From the NCBI GenBank assembly GCA_022710715.1, contig JAKLGJ010000003.1, positions 294,558 to 358,557 on the forward strand: 64,000 nucleotides of DNA. The letters run 5' to 3'. The translations under genes and the position numbers were made by a program. The DNA comes from Candidatus Omnitrophota bacterium. Lineage in GTDB: Bacteria; Omnitrophota; Gorgyraeia; Gygaellales; Profunditerraquicolaceae. This document shows, in pieces, positions 24,435 through 32,256 of this stretch (positions are counted from its first letter, which is position 1; each line of letters opens with the position of its first letter). Under the pieces are notes generated by a model. It saw only the letters and a program-made list of their open reading frames with translations, did no database searches and was not told the DNA's origin.

Positions 24435-24664
24435 TAAAACCATCCCAATCGAACAAACTGCAGTAGTTGCGTAAATCTAACTCCGGCAAAAGGTTATTAC
24501 TAAGGAGTCCATCGATCAGTTAATCTTCCGTCCATGTTTCAACGGGAAATTGTTGAATTCAGGAAGCAGTGTAGCCAACAATGTTTTCATGAGGAAACAG
24601 CGTCATTTGATGGGTAATAAATGAAGTATAGCACAATCCTGACCAAAAGCAACCAAAACTTCAG
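24435..24664. other. Intergenic region upstream of the PEP-CTERM pair
   Basis: About 230 bases, AT-richer than the surroundings, no ORF with a start signal. It holds the inverted repeat TTCAAC-N8-GTTGAA (24538-24557) and a weaker GTTTTC-N4-GGAAAC (24582-24597), possible activator sites. No terminator was recognised for the ABC-F gene that ends at 24665. Confidence 0.4.
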
Positions 24665-26284
24665 TTAAGCGCCGGCATACAGCTGATGACGCTGTTCTTT
24701 GATCTGCTCATTGGCCAGGTAATCGTCGAAACTCATATGCCGGTCGATGCAGCCCCTGGGAGTGATCTCGATGATGCGGGTAGCTACGGTAGAGACCAGC
24801 TGGTGGTCGTGCGAGGAAAACAGGATCGTTCCCTTGAACCGCTCCAGGCCGCGGTTAAGCGCGGTGATCGCTTCCAGGTCAAGATGATTGGTCGGCTCAT
24901 CCAGGACCAGCGCATTGGGCTGCGCCACCATCATCCGGGAAAGCATGCACTTGACCTTCTCCCCTCCGGAGAGAACGTTGACCGGTTTTAAAGATTCTTC
25001 TCCGCTGAAAAGCATGCGGCCGAGGAATCCGCGGATGAATTCCTGGTCGGTATTGGAAGAATACTGGCGCAGCCAGTCCATCACGCTTAATTCCCGGTCG
25101 AAATAAACGGTATAGTCCTTGGGATAATAGGCGCGTTTGGTGGAAAATCCCCATTTAAAACTACCGCTGTCCGGCTGCAATTCACCCATGAGTATCTGGA
25201 ACAAAGTGGTCTTGGCCAGATCGTTCGGGCCGACGAAAGCGACTTTATCTCCCTTGTGAACGGTAATGTGCAGGTTGGAGAACATCACCTGCCCGTCCAC
25301 GCTCTTGGTAATACCGTCGATATCCAGCAGGTCGTTGCCCGCTTCCCGCTCCTGCTCGAAATTGATATACGGGTATTTGCGCGAAGACTGGCCGATATCA
25401 TCGATGGTCAGTTTCTCCAGGATCTTCTTGCGGCTGGTAGCCTGGCGGGATTTGGAAGCGTTGTTGGCAAAACGCGCGATGAATTCCTTGAGCTCCTTGC
25501 GCTGCTCCTCTATCTTTTTGTTCTGCTCGCTGCGCTGGCGCGCGGCCAGCTGCGTGGATTCCGACCAGAAGGAATAGTTGCCCGGGTATATCTTGATCTT
25601 GCCGTAATCGATATCGGCGATGTGCGTGCAGACGTTATCCAGGAAATGCCGGTCGTGCGAGACCACGATGGCGATATTCTCGAAATTACACAGGAATTCC
25701 TCCAGCCACATCGCGGATTCCACGTCCAGATGGTTGGTGGGCTCATCCAGTAACAGGATATCCGGATTGCCGAATAACGCCTGCGCCAGCAGCACCCGCA
25801 CTTTCTGGCCGGCTTCCAGCTGTTTCATCTGCACGCCGTGGAATGCCTCTTCGATGCCCAGATCGCTCAATAGTTTCCCCGCGCCGGATTCGGCGTTCCA
25901 GCCGTCGAGCTCGCCGAATTCGTGCTCCAGGTCGGAAACGCGCATGCCGTCCGCGTCGGTAAAAGGCGTTTTCGCATACAGCGCGTCCTTCTCGATGGTG
26001 ATATCGTAGAGCCGCTTATGCCCCATGATCACCGTGGTCAGCGCGGTATACTCGTCGAAAGCGAACTGGTCCTGCTTGAGCACCGAGATGCGCTTGAGCG
26101 GCGGCACGATCACTTCGCCGGTCGTGGATTCGATCTCGCCGGAAAGGATCTTCAGGAAGGTGGACTTGCCCGAGCCGTTGGCGCCGATCAATCCATAACA
26201 GTTCCCGGGCGAAAAAACGATGTTCACCCCGGAGAAAAGCTTGCGCTGACCGTATTGTAATGAAACGTTATTGACGGTAATCAT
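24665..26284 (-). CDS. ABC-F family ATPase, YbiT-like
   Basis: A 539-residue soluble protein with two ABC domains joined by a helical linker, acting on the ribosome rather than in transport. Domain 1: Walker A GANGSGKST, signature region QLEAGQKVRVLLAQAL, Walker B ILLLDEPTNHLD. Domain 2: VLSGGEKVKCMLSRMM and ALVLDEPTNHLD. The second Walker A is altered (GPNDLAKTT near residues 352-360), as I recall for other YbiT-like proteins. The wording QDQFAFDEYTALTTVIMGH and RHFLDNVCTHIADIDYG matches YbiT closely. No good SD is visible before ATG 26284. Confidence 0.9.
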   Translation of the reverse strand: MITVNNVSLQYGQRKLFSGVNIVFSPGNCYGLIGANGSGKSTFLKILSGEIESTTGEVIVPPLKRISVLKQDQFAFDEYTALTTVIMGHKRLYDITIEKDALYAKTPFTDADGMRVSDLEHEFGELDGWNAESGAGKLLSDLGIEEAFHGVQMKQLEAGQKVRVLLAQALFGNPDILLLDEPTNHLDVESAMWLEEFLCNFENIAIVVSHDRHFLDNVCTHIADIDYGKIKIYPGNYSFWSESTQLAARQRSEQNKKIEEQRKELKEFIARFANNASKSRQATSRKKILEKLTIDDIGQSSRKYPYINFEQEREAGNDLLDIDGITKSVDGQVMFSNLHITVHKGDKVAFVGPNDLAKTTLFQILMGELQPDSGSFKWGFSTKRAYYPKDYTVYFDRELSVMDWLRQYSSNTDQEFIRGFLGRMLFSGEESLKPVNVLSGGEKVKCMLSRMMVAQPNALVLDEPTNHLDLEAITALNRGLERFKGTILFSSHDHQLVSTVATRIIEITPRGCIDRHMSFDDYLANEQIKEQRHQLYAGA

Positions 26285-26306
26285 GGTACGATTGTTCTCT
26301 CTTGGA

Positions 26307-26987
26307 TTATTCGGGCTTCGCCTTGCCGGCTTGAGCAGGCAGGATCACGATCTCCACCCGGCGGTTTTTCTGTTTATTCTCCGGGGAATCGTTGGGAGCC
26401 ACGTTACGGAACTCGCCGTAGCCCACCGCGGACAGCCGCTGGGGCCGGACCGTGCCCTCGTTAACGAGGAAATGCAGGACCGCCAGCGACCTGGCGCAGG
26501 AAAGCTCCCAGTTTGACTTCCAGCCGGAATACTGGATAGGATCGTTGTCGGTGTAACCTTCCACCGCAACGTTTGAGGCGGGAACGTCTTTGTTCAGGAC
26601 TTCGGATACTTTTCTTAAGGTCTCTTTACCCAGATTCTTGATCCGTTCCTGACCCGGATCGAAAAATATTTCCGAAACAAAGCTGACTTCCAGGCCGCGT
26701 TCGGTCATCTCCAGCTTGGCCTTATATTCGCCGATCTCTTTTTTCAAAGACTGCTCCAGGTTGAGCCTGGCCTGCTCCAATTCCGAGATCTTACGCTCTT
26801 TCTCGACGGTAATAACCTGCTGTTTATTCAAACAGGCGTCTTTCTGCTGCTGTAATTCCTGCACCTTGACCCGCAGATTGGCGACTTCCTGCTCCAGGTC
26901 GTCGGACTTGCGTATTTTATCCACATAAGCGCAGCCGGACTGCAGCAAAAGAACTATCATGCCCGGAACGATCAAGCGTATGCGCAT
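26307..26987 (-). CDS. OmpA-family (Pal-like) lipoprotein
   Basis: A 226-residue outer-membrane lipoprotein from ATG 26987 (GAGGTGAGT upstream). Lipobox LQSGC near residue 18; residues 30-105 form a coiled coil; the C-terminal OmpA_C domain binds peptidoglycan, with VEGYTDNDPI, SCARSLAVLHFLVNEG, RLSAVGYGEFRNVAPN and KQKNRRVEIVI. It should tie the outer membrane to the cell wall. A promoter (27019-27047) is divergent from the structured RNA gene. Alternative: a YiaD-type OmpA lipoprotein. Confidence 0.9.
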   Translation of the reverse strand: MRIRLIVPGMIVLLLQSGCAYVDKIRKSDDLEQEVANLRVKVQELQQQKDACLNKQQVITVEKERKISELEQARLNLEQSLKKEIGEYKAKLEMTERGLEVSFVSEIFFDPGQERIKNLGKETLRKVSEVLNKDVPASNVAVEGYTDNDPIQYSGWKSNWELSCARSLAVLHFLVNEGTVRPQRLSAVGYGEFRNVAPNDSPENKQKNRRVEIVILPAQAGKAKPE

Positions 26988-27018
26988 ACTCACCTCTTCT
27001 AGATAACAACAATGAGTT

Positions 27019-27047
27019 ATTTTAACACACGAACGGGCGGCAAACAA
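27019..27047 (-). promoter_or_regulatory. Promoter of the OmpA-family gene
   Basis: Minus strand TTGTTT (27047-27042), 17-base spacer, TAAAAT (27024-27019), 32 bases before the start codon of the OmpA gene. Confidence 0.5.
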
Positions 27048-27075
27048 TAATTTTAGACTTTTTGTTTTCGAGGCC

Positions 27076-27104
27076 TTGAAATCCGTGCAGCGATGTGATA
27101 AACT
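27076..27104 (+). promoter_or_regulatory. Promoter of the structured RNA
   Basis: TTGAAA (27076-27081), 17-base spacer, TAAACT (27099-27104) preceded by TGA, an extended -10. The predicted start (27109-27112) coincides with the 5' strand of the first RNA helix. Confidence 0.55.
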
Positions 27105-27107
27105 TTA

Positions 27108-27258
27108 AGTGGCTTAGGGAAACTCATTAGTCGGGTAAAATGCGGGATCTAGGTTTTTCCTATCCCAGGGGGCGAGATTACCCGAATGGTTCTAAGCCAC
27201 TCATAACATCGCCCCCTACTTAACTCATTCCAGAGGAGAATTCGCGCTCCTCTTTTTT
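27108..27258 (+). ncRNA. Candidate structured non-coding RNA with pseudoknot (about 150 nt)
   Basis: Between divergent ompA-like and convergent CoA-binding genes. Helices: P1 10 bp (27108-27117 with 27192-27201), P2 7 bp (27132-27138 with 27178-27184), P3 8 bp with a 2-base bulge (27144-27153 with 27159-27166), all perfect. A 9-bp perfect pairing of AGGGGGCGA (27167-27175) with TCGCCCCCT (27209-27217) would make a pseudoknot between the P2 interior and the 3' tail. An intrinsic terminator (7-bp AGAGGAG/CTCCTCT stem, then T6) ends the unit. No ORF. No known family (6S, SRP, tmRNA, RNase P, common riboswitches) recognised. Confidence 0.75.
27232..27258 (+). terminator. Intrinsic terminator of the structured RNA
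   Basis: AGAGGAG (27233-27239), 8-base loop, CTCCTCT, followed by a run of six T. Oriented on the plus strand. Confidence 0.8.
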
Positions 27259-27275
27259 GTTTATCCGGCCCGCAC

Positions 27276-27650
27276 TCACCAGACTCCCTGATGGATCATG
27301 AAACAGGCATTGAAAGTCACGTTCATCCCGTACGCCTTCGCCCGGGAAACGGCCTGGTCGGATTCCGAGCCGGGCTGCATCCAGATTTCCCCGATCCCCA
27401 GCTCTTTACATTCCTCGACCACGCGCTCGGTCACCCGCGCCGGAACCACCGTAATCACCAGTTCCGGGCGCCGCGGCATATCTTTGAGGCTGCGGAATAC
27501 GGTTCTGCCGCACACCTGGCCGTCGGCGGGATTGACCCCCTCGACCAGATAACCGGCGTCCAGCAGGCTTTTGAAGATCTTATACCCGAACTTATCCTCC
27601 TTCGAGGATACCCCCACTACCGCGATCAATTTTTCCTTCATCGGCTTCAT
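27276..27650 (-). CDS. CoA-binding domain protein (YccU-like)
   Basis: A 124-residue Rossmann-fold protein: IAVVGVSSKEDKFGYKIF at the N-terminus, VEGVNPADGQVCGRTVFRSL, ITVVPARVTERVVEECKELG and IWMQPGSESDQAV match the CoA-binding (YccU/COG1832) family. These small proteins bind CoA or an acyl-CoA; their role is unclear. ATG 27650 has GGAGGTGGATCG upstream. The start overlaps the 3' end of the MATE gene by 59 bases, an unusually long overlap for this genome. Confidence 0.88.
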   Translation of the reverse strand: MKPMKEKLIAVVGVSSKEDKFGYKIFKSLLDAGYLVEGVNPADGQVCGRTVFRSLKDMPRRPELVITVVPARVTERVVEECKELGIGEIWMQPGSESDQAVSRAKAYGMNVTFNACFMIHQGVW

Positions 27651-28980
27651 CGATCCACCTCCGGGAAAAATACCTGCGGGTGATCAAAAGCGACTGGACC
27701 AAAATGGAAACATTCATCGACCACCAGACCGCAGCCGCACCCAGCGAATAATGCACTCCCAATAGATAGGCCAGAGGAACACGTACCAGCCAGGTGCTGC
27801 AGGCCATGGCCAGCATCACGCTTTTGGTATCCCCCGCGCCGTTCAAACCGCCTCCCAGGATAACGCTCCAGGCCATCACCGGTTCAAAGAGCATGCTGAT
27901 GTATAAATACGTCATCGTGGTCCGGATCACGGTTTCATTGCGGGAAAGGAACCCGGCAAATAACCGGGCGTTGGCGATGACGATCAGCGTCATCGCCACG
28001 GCGACAACCACGCCCATCAAAGCGGTGACGATCCCTCCCAGAAAAGCCTGATGTTTTTCCTTCTTACCCAGAAGATTGCCTACGACCACGGCATTGGCCA
28101 TATTGAAAGCGAACACCGGCAGGAAGATCATCGACTCGATACGCAATCCGTTGGTAAAAGCGGCCAGGGTCTCCACGCTTTTTTCCGGCAGCGATCCCAG
28201 GATAATGAACAAGACCATCGCCCCGAATTGGAAGAATACCTGCAGCAAACCGGACGGCCAGCCGATGGCGAATATCCGTCCCGCAGCCCGGCGGCTGAAA
28301 AGCACTTTTCCGGCGACAAATCTGCGCACCGCGGCATAATTAATCACGCAGCCGATGCCGGTCGAGATCAGCGTGGCGACCGCGATCCCTCTGTATCCCA
28401 GCGGCGTGTGCAAGCCCAGAGCGAAATTGAGGATGACATTCAGCACGCAGACCACGAACATCGTCCACAATGAGATTGTGATCCGTTGGCAGGCGCGCAG
28501 CACGGCGTTGGTATTGATCAGGATATAGGAAAACGGCATACCGACGCAATAGATGGAAACTATCGCGTGCGCCTGCCCTTTGAGGGAAGCCGGAACGTTG
28601 AGGCTGTAGACCAGCCAGCCGGAGCACAGCAGGCCCAGTACTCCCAGGGTCAGCCCGGTAGCGATGGCGATCACCAGCCCGGAGTCGATGCTTTCCCGCA
28701 GCTCCCGCTCTTTTCCGGCGCTGAATTGGCGGGACGCCACGGCAACCAGACCTACGCTGATAGCCTGACCGATGATCCCGAAGATAAAAAACAACTGAAA
28801 GGCCAGACCGTAAGCCGCCTGCGTTTCCTTGCCGAACCAGCCGGCGACATAGATATCGGAAAGACCGACCACCGACATGAACATCATGATCAACGTCATC
28901 GGCCAGCAGACTTTCCAGCTTTCGGAAGCGAAAACGCGGAAGCGTTCGCTGCGCAGAAAATGTACGATTCTATCGATCAC
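27592..28980 (-). CDS. MATE family efflux transporter
   Basis: A 462-residue inner-membrane protein with about 12 helices in two pseudo-symmetric halves. Typical MATE features: SESWKVCWPMTLIMMFMSVVG then LSDIYVAGWFGKETQAAYGL, a central loop GRIFAIGWPSGLLQVFFQFG, and GGGLNGAGDTKSVMLAMACS near residue 380. Substrate (drug or cation antiport with Na+ or H+) cannot be read from sequence. GTG 28980 is used, with GGAG five bases upstream. Its C-terminal codons overlap the CoA-binding gene. Confidence 0.92.
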   Translation of the reverse strand: MIDRIVHFLRSERFRVFASESWKVCWPMTLIMMFMSVVGLSDIYVAGWFGKETQAAYGLAFQLFFIFGIIGQAISVGLVAVASRQFSAGKERELRESIDSGLVIAIATGLTLGVLGLLCSGWLVYSLNVPASLKGQAHAIVSIYCVGMPFSYILINTNAVLRACQRITISLWTMFVVCVLNVILNFALGLHTPLGYRGIAVATLISTGIGCVINYAAVRRFVAGKVLFSRRAAGRIFAIGWPSGLLQVFFQFGAMVLFIILGSLPEKSVETLAAFTNGLRIESMIFLPVFAFNMANAVVVGNLLGKKEKHQAFLGGIVTALMGVVVAVAMTLIVIANARLFAGFLSRNETVIRTTMTYLYISMLFEPVMAWSVILGGGLNGAGDTKSVMLAMACSTWLVRVPLAYLLGVHYSLGAAAVWWSMNVSILVQSLLITRRYFSRRWIDEADEGKIDRGSGGILEGG

Positions 28981-29030
28981 ACGTACTCCGTTGTTTACCG
29001 CGTTGCTGGAAAGGACCGGGGCGGGCCAAA

Positions 29031-29086
29031 TAAAAAACCGGTTTCAGGCTACGCTTTACCGACGTTCACCAGCCGTCCGAACCGGT
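29031..29086 (-). terminator. Intrinsic terminator of the PEBP operon
   Basis: Minus strand: AACCGGT/ACCGGTT outer stem (29080-29086 with 29037-29043), inner GGCT/AGCC pairing, and a run of U (29032-29037). Just downstream of the PEBP stop at 29088. Confidence 0.55.
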
Positions 29087-29087
29087 C

Positions 29088-29606
29088 TTATTTCTGTTTA
29101 TACAATCCGATCAATTCCGCCCGGGCCAGGATATGGCGCTGCATGGCGGATTCTATGGCCTGCTTGCCTTGCCCCTCGGGCAGTTCGAGCTTGATATCCA
29201 GAGCGTAGAGCTTGAAGAAATAGCGATGCGTTCCCGACGGAGGACACGGCCCGCCGTAGGATTGTCTATTGAATGAATTCCATCCTTCTATACCCGGGAC
29301 GCTGTTTTCGGCAATTCGGTCGGTCGGCGCGATATCATATACTACCCAGTGCACCCAGGTGCCCACCGGCGCGTCCGGGTCATCCACGATCAAAACCAGG
29401 CTTTGCGTGCCCGCGGGCAGATTTTCTATGGCCAGCTCGGGATTGACATTCATCCCCTGGCAGGTGTATTTCTCCGGAATAAGCTGATTATGCCCGAACG
29501 CCGGGCTGAATAGCTGCAGGGGATCCTGCGCGGCTGCGGGCGCGACGGAAAACCGCAGGCACAAACAACCGGCCGCTATCGCACCAAACGCAATTAATTT
29601 TTTCAT
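29088..29606 (-). CDS. YbhB/YbcL-family (PEBP, Raf kinase inhibitor-like) protein, secreted
   Basis: About 172 residues from ATG 29606 (GGGAGGAGCGGT upstream), with a signal peptide ending near PAAAQ. The PEBP fold signatures are clear: IPEKYTCQGMNVNPELAIENLP, the ligand-site motif DDPDAPVGTWVHWVVYDI, and YGGPCPPSGTHRYFFKLYALD. Bacterial PEBP proteins bind small anionic ligands in a conserved pocket; their role is unknown. It is the last gene of a run that includes a small membrane protein, a zinc-ribbon protein and a coiled-coil protein. Confidence 0.93.
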   Translation of the reverse strand: MKKLIAFGAIAAGCLCLRFSVAPAAAQDPLQLFSPAFGHNQLIPEKYTCQGMNVNPELAIENLPAGTQSLVLIVDDPDAPVGTWVHWVVYDIAPTDRIAENSVPGIEGWNSFNRQSYGGPCPPSGTHRYFFKLYALDIKLELPEGQGKQAIESAMQRHILARAELIGLYKQK

Positions 29607-29623
29607 ACCGCTCCTCCCGGTCA

Positions 29624-29782
29624 TCAACGCTGCGAAGGAAGTCCGGTGTTAGCCGGAACACTGGCGTTGCCGAAATACATGTTGCTTACGCCTTTCCCGG
29701 CGCCGAGCATGGGCTGGACAATCCTGGTCCAGGCCAGATACAGCAATCCGGCGACAATCAACAGGAATAAAAGTTTTTTCAT
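29624..29782 (-). CDS. Small single-pass membrane protein, 52 residues
   Basis: Starts at ATG 29782 with CAAGGAGTCGCG upstream; the longer frame to 29920 has no start signal. One membrane helix (LLFLLIVAGLLYLAW) is followed by a short polar tail (GAGKGVSNMYFGNASVPANT). It may be a signal anchor or an uncleaved leader. No family recognised. It lies 17 bases before the PEBP gene, so it is probably co-transcribed. Confidence 0.55.
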   Translation of the reverse strand: MKKLLFLLIVAGLLYLAWTRIVQPMLGAGKGVSNMYFGNASVPANTGLPSQR

Positions 29783-29802
29783 CGCGACTCCTTGCTGACG
29801 AG

Positions 29803-29979
29803 TTAACGCACCATCATGGCGATAAAACTGACGATCAGAATAACTGCGATAAGCAGGAAAATTATTTTCGGCTTGATAAAAAACCTGTCGTGCTGCAGGC
29901 TTTCGCCGCAATACAGGCACAACAAAGCGTCATCATCGTAGATCGGTTTGCGGCAATGGGGACAGATGCGTTCAGCCAT
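29803..29979 (-). CDS. Zinc-ribbon membrane protein, 58 residues
   Basis: A short gene: ATG 29979 to TAA 29803. The N-terminus is a zinc ribbon, CPHC (residues 6-9) and CLYC (21-24), and the C-terminal half is one membrane helix (IIFLLIAVILIVSFIAMM). Its start overlaps the end of the coiled-coil gene by eight bases, which supports coupled translation and a shared role. Function unknown; small zinc-ribbon/TM proteins are often adaptors. Confidence 0.6.
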   Translation of the reverse strand: MAERICPHCRKPIYDDDALLCLYCGESLQHDRFFIKPKIIFLLIAVILIVSFIAMMVR

Positions 29980-30337
29980 GCTTGAAATGCTTCAATTCTT
30001 CTTCCAGCCCGTGGGCTTTCGCCCGTTCTTCTCCGAGGAACCACTGGGCGTCGGAGAGCTCTTTCATCAGGCGGCTGTTCTGTTCGCGCAGCTTCAACAG
30101 TTGCTCTTCCTGTTCCTGCATGCGCTGCTGCGCGCCCTGCAGCATGGCTTCCTGCTGCTGGCGTTTGGCCTTTTCTTCGCCCAGATACCACTGCGATTCG
30201 CCGTACTGATGTTTGACGTTCTGCAGTTCGCTCTCCAGATGCTGGATATGGTCGTTCTTGGCCTTGAGTTCGGTCTGCATCGCGCCGACATCCTGCAACA
30301 ACTGCTGGACATTCGCGATATTATTATCCTGACCCAT
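29972..30337 (-). CDS. Coiled-coil protein with repeated W-x-LGEE-x-AK motif
   Basis: A 121-residue, almost entirely helical protein. Two internal copies of a unit are visible: QWYLGEEKAKRQQQE (near residue 49) and QWFLGEERAKAHGLEE (near 98), separated by a Gln/Glu-rich heptad stretch. No enzyme motif. ATG 30337 has GGAGGGGACG upstream. The gene is preceded by a promoter (30440-30468) and then an intrinsic terminator (30353-30393), so expression may depend on read-through. Confidence 0.6.
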   Translation of the reverse strand: MGQDNNIANVQQLLQDVGAMQTELKAKNDHIQHLESELQNVKHQYGESQWYLGEEKAKRQQQEAMLQGAQQRMQEQEEQLLKLREQNSRLMKELSDAQWFLGEERAKAHGLEEELKHFKHG

Positions 30338-30352
30338 CGTCCCCTCCGGTTA

Positions 30353-30393
30353 AAAAGACAAAAGGCATTCCTCATCACGGAGAAAATGCCTTT
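30353..30393 (-). terminator. Intrinsic terminator in leader of the coiled-coil gene
   Basis: 9-bp stem AAAGGCATT/AATGCCTTT (30361-30369 with 30385-30393), then TGTCTTTTT on the minus strand, 14 bases before the GGAGG site of the coiled-coil gene. It may also end the upstream lipid operon. Confidence 0.7.
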
Positions 30394-30439
30394 CACGCTC
30401 TCATCATTTTCGCATAGTCAGCCTCTTCTTAACCTCATT

Positions 30440-30468
30440 ATTGTATACCAACCCGCGGCGCGACTCAA
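30440..30468 (-). promoter_or_regulatory. Promoter upstream of the leader terminator
   Basis: Minus strand TTGAGT (30468-30463), 17-base spacer, TACAAT (30445-30440). Predicted start near 30433, so the terminator at 30353-30393 would give an 80-nt leader RNA. Confidence 0.55.
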
Positions 30469-30534
30469 GGAAAATCTCATTTTCCGGAGCCCGTACCGCC
30501 GCGTCAGCCCCTTGCTTTGGGGGGCGCAGCGCGC

Positions 30535-32256
30535 TTACGAGCCTTGCGCAATGGAAACGATCTTTTCCAGTACTTCCTTGCGCTTGATCTTGCGGGTAGC
30601 GGTCTTGGGAAGCTCATCGAAATAGAGCATGAACGCGGCGATTTTCTTGTATTCGGCCAGTTGTTCGCTTAAGCCTGCAAGTTCAGCGCTTATCAGCGTT
30701 TTTATCTGTTCGGGATTATCCCGCGCTTCCGAAGCGAACGCATCCTTGTTGGGAACGATCACCGCAAAAACTTCCTCGGTGCCGGCTTTCAGGCCTTCGG
30801 TGGCTTTGCGTCCAAGCACGCACATCTCTTTGATCAGCGGGCTCTTGGACATGACTTCTTCCACTTCTTCGGGATGCACTTTCTTTCCGCCGCCCAACAC
30901 GATCATATTCTTGATCCGGCCGGTGATGAACAGGAAGCCTTCTTTATCCTGATAACCGATATCGCCGGTATGGAACCAGCCGTTTTTGATCACTTCGTCG
31001 GTTTTTTCCTGGTTCCTGTAATAACCGCGCATAACATTGGGTCCCTGAACCAGGATTTCGCCTTCCTTACTTTCCGGCTCGCCTTCAGCGGCAGGCACAA
31101 TCTTGATCGTCACGCCTTTAAGAGGTATCCCGACCGATCCGTATTTCCTTTCTTTGAAGGTGTTCACCGTGATCACCGGCGAGGTCTCGGTCAACCCGTA
31201 CCCTTGCAGGACATTGAACCCCATGGCGCTGAAATCCTCTTCGACTGCCGGATCCAGCGGCGCGCCGCCGGAAACAAAACAGCGCAGGTTCCCCCCGAAT
31301 TGCCGGTGCACTTCTTTAAAAATCAGCTTGCCGATGCGGATATTGAAATTCAGCAGGAATTTGGAAAACGCCAGCATCCGGTAAAACATCCGTTTCTTCG
31401 CTTCCGGCAACGCTTCGGCTTTCTTGATGATCCCGCCGTGGAACATCTTGAGGATCAACGGCACGCAGATCATCGTAGTGGTCCCGGTCTCCTGCATGAG
31501 TTTGATAATAGTGGTCGGTTTAATGCTGTCGCAATAGGTAATGCAGGCGCCGGTATACAGCGGCGCGATCAACCCGCCGGTCAACTCCAGCATATGATTT
31601 AAAGGCAGGATGGACAAAAACTGGTCTTTCGAGCTGAATTCGACATAATCGTTGAGCGACATCACTTCGAACAACAAATTCTTGAAAGTCAACACCACCC
31701 CTTTGGCCACCCCGGTGGTTCCGGAGGTGTAGACGATAATCGCTACGTCGTCCGGCTGGATGTCGCGATGGGCGACTTCCCCCGCCGGGACCTTGAAATC
31801 TTTGATCGCATGCACCGCGGTATCGGCGGTATCATCGAATGAGATGACATGCTTGAGCGCAGGCAACCGGGGCCGCAGCGCCTTGATCCGCTCCAGATAA
31901 TGGGCGGAGGTGAACAGACATTTTGCCTGCGCATCGTTGAGGATGAATTCGATCTCCGCATCGCTCAACTTCGCGTCCATGGGCACGGTAATCCCGGCGC
32001 AGGAAACGATGGAGAAAAAAGCCAGCGACCATTCCGGCCGGCTTTCGGAAAGGATCGCGACCCGGTCGCCCCGCTCCACTCCCATATGTATAAGCGCGTA
32101 TGACGTATCCGACGTCCTCCTGCCCAGCTCAATGTACGAGATAGACTCGAACGCGTCGCCGCGCTTGATCCGCACTGCAGGAATATCCGAGAACCTGCGG
32201 TTGATCGCCACCAGCAGTTCGATAATAGTTACGTTTTTAAGACTGGCTTTGCGCAT
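30535..32256 (-). CDS. AMP-binding acyl-CoA/acyl-ACP synthetase
   Basis: A 573-residue adenylate-forming enzyme activating a carboxylic acid, most likely a fatty acid. ATP motif YTSGTTGVAKGVVLT near residue 175, GYGLTETSPV near 335, and the hinge/adenylate motif WFHTGDIGYQDKEGFLFITGR near 420 are all present; the C-terminal Lys region is KTATRKIKRKEV. ATG 32256 has GCGGAGGCGG upstream. It closes an operon with an MFS-PlsC fusion, which suggests acyl activation for lysophospholipid reacylation (Aas-like) instead of beta-oxidation. Confidence 0.9.
   Translation of the reverse strand: MRKASLKNVTIIELLVAINRRFSDIPAVRIKRGDAFESISYIELGRRTSDTSYALIHMGVERGDRVAILSESRPEWSLAFFSIVSCAGITVPMDAKLSDAEIEFILNDAQAKCLFTSAHYLERIKALRPRLPALKHVISFDDTADTAVHAIKDFKVPAGEVAHRDIQPDDVAIIVYTSGTTGVAKGVVLTFKNLLFEVMSLNDYVEFSSKDQFLSILPLNHMLELTGGLIAPLYTGACITYCDSIKPTTIIKLMQETGTTTMICVPLILKMFHGGIIKKAEALPEAKKRMFYRMLAFSKFLLNFNIRIGKLIFKEVHRQFGGNLRCFVSGGAPLDPAVEEDFSAMGFNVLQGYGLTETSPVITVNTFKERKYGSVGIPLKGVTIKIVPAAEGEPESKEGEILVQGPNVMRGYYRNQEKTDEVIKNGWFHTGDIGYQDKEGFLFITGRIKNMIVLGGGKKVHPEEVEEVMSKSPLIKEMCVLGRKATEGLKAGTEEVFAVIVPNKDAFASEARDNPEQIKTLISAELAGLSEQLAEYKKIAAFMLYFDELPKTATRKIKRKEVLEKIVSIAQGS

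Noticed and set aside
24902..25238. Second Walker A loss as a sign of a broken ABC-F gene
   Set aside because: The rest of domain 2 is intact, and the altered form GPNDLAKTT is, as far as I recall, typical of this YbiT-like subgroup.
27090..27212. Extra outer helix GCGATGT/ACATCGC for the structured RNA
   Set aside because: Its 5' strand lies in the -10 region, before the predicted transcript start, and its 3' strand overlaps the pseudoknot; probably chance.
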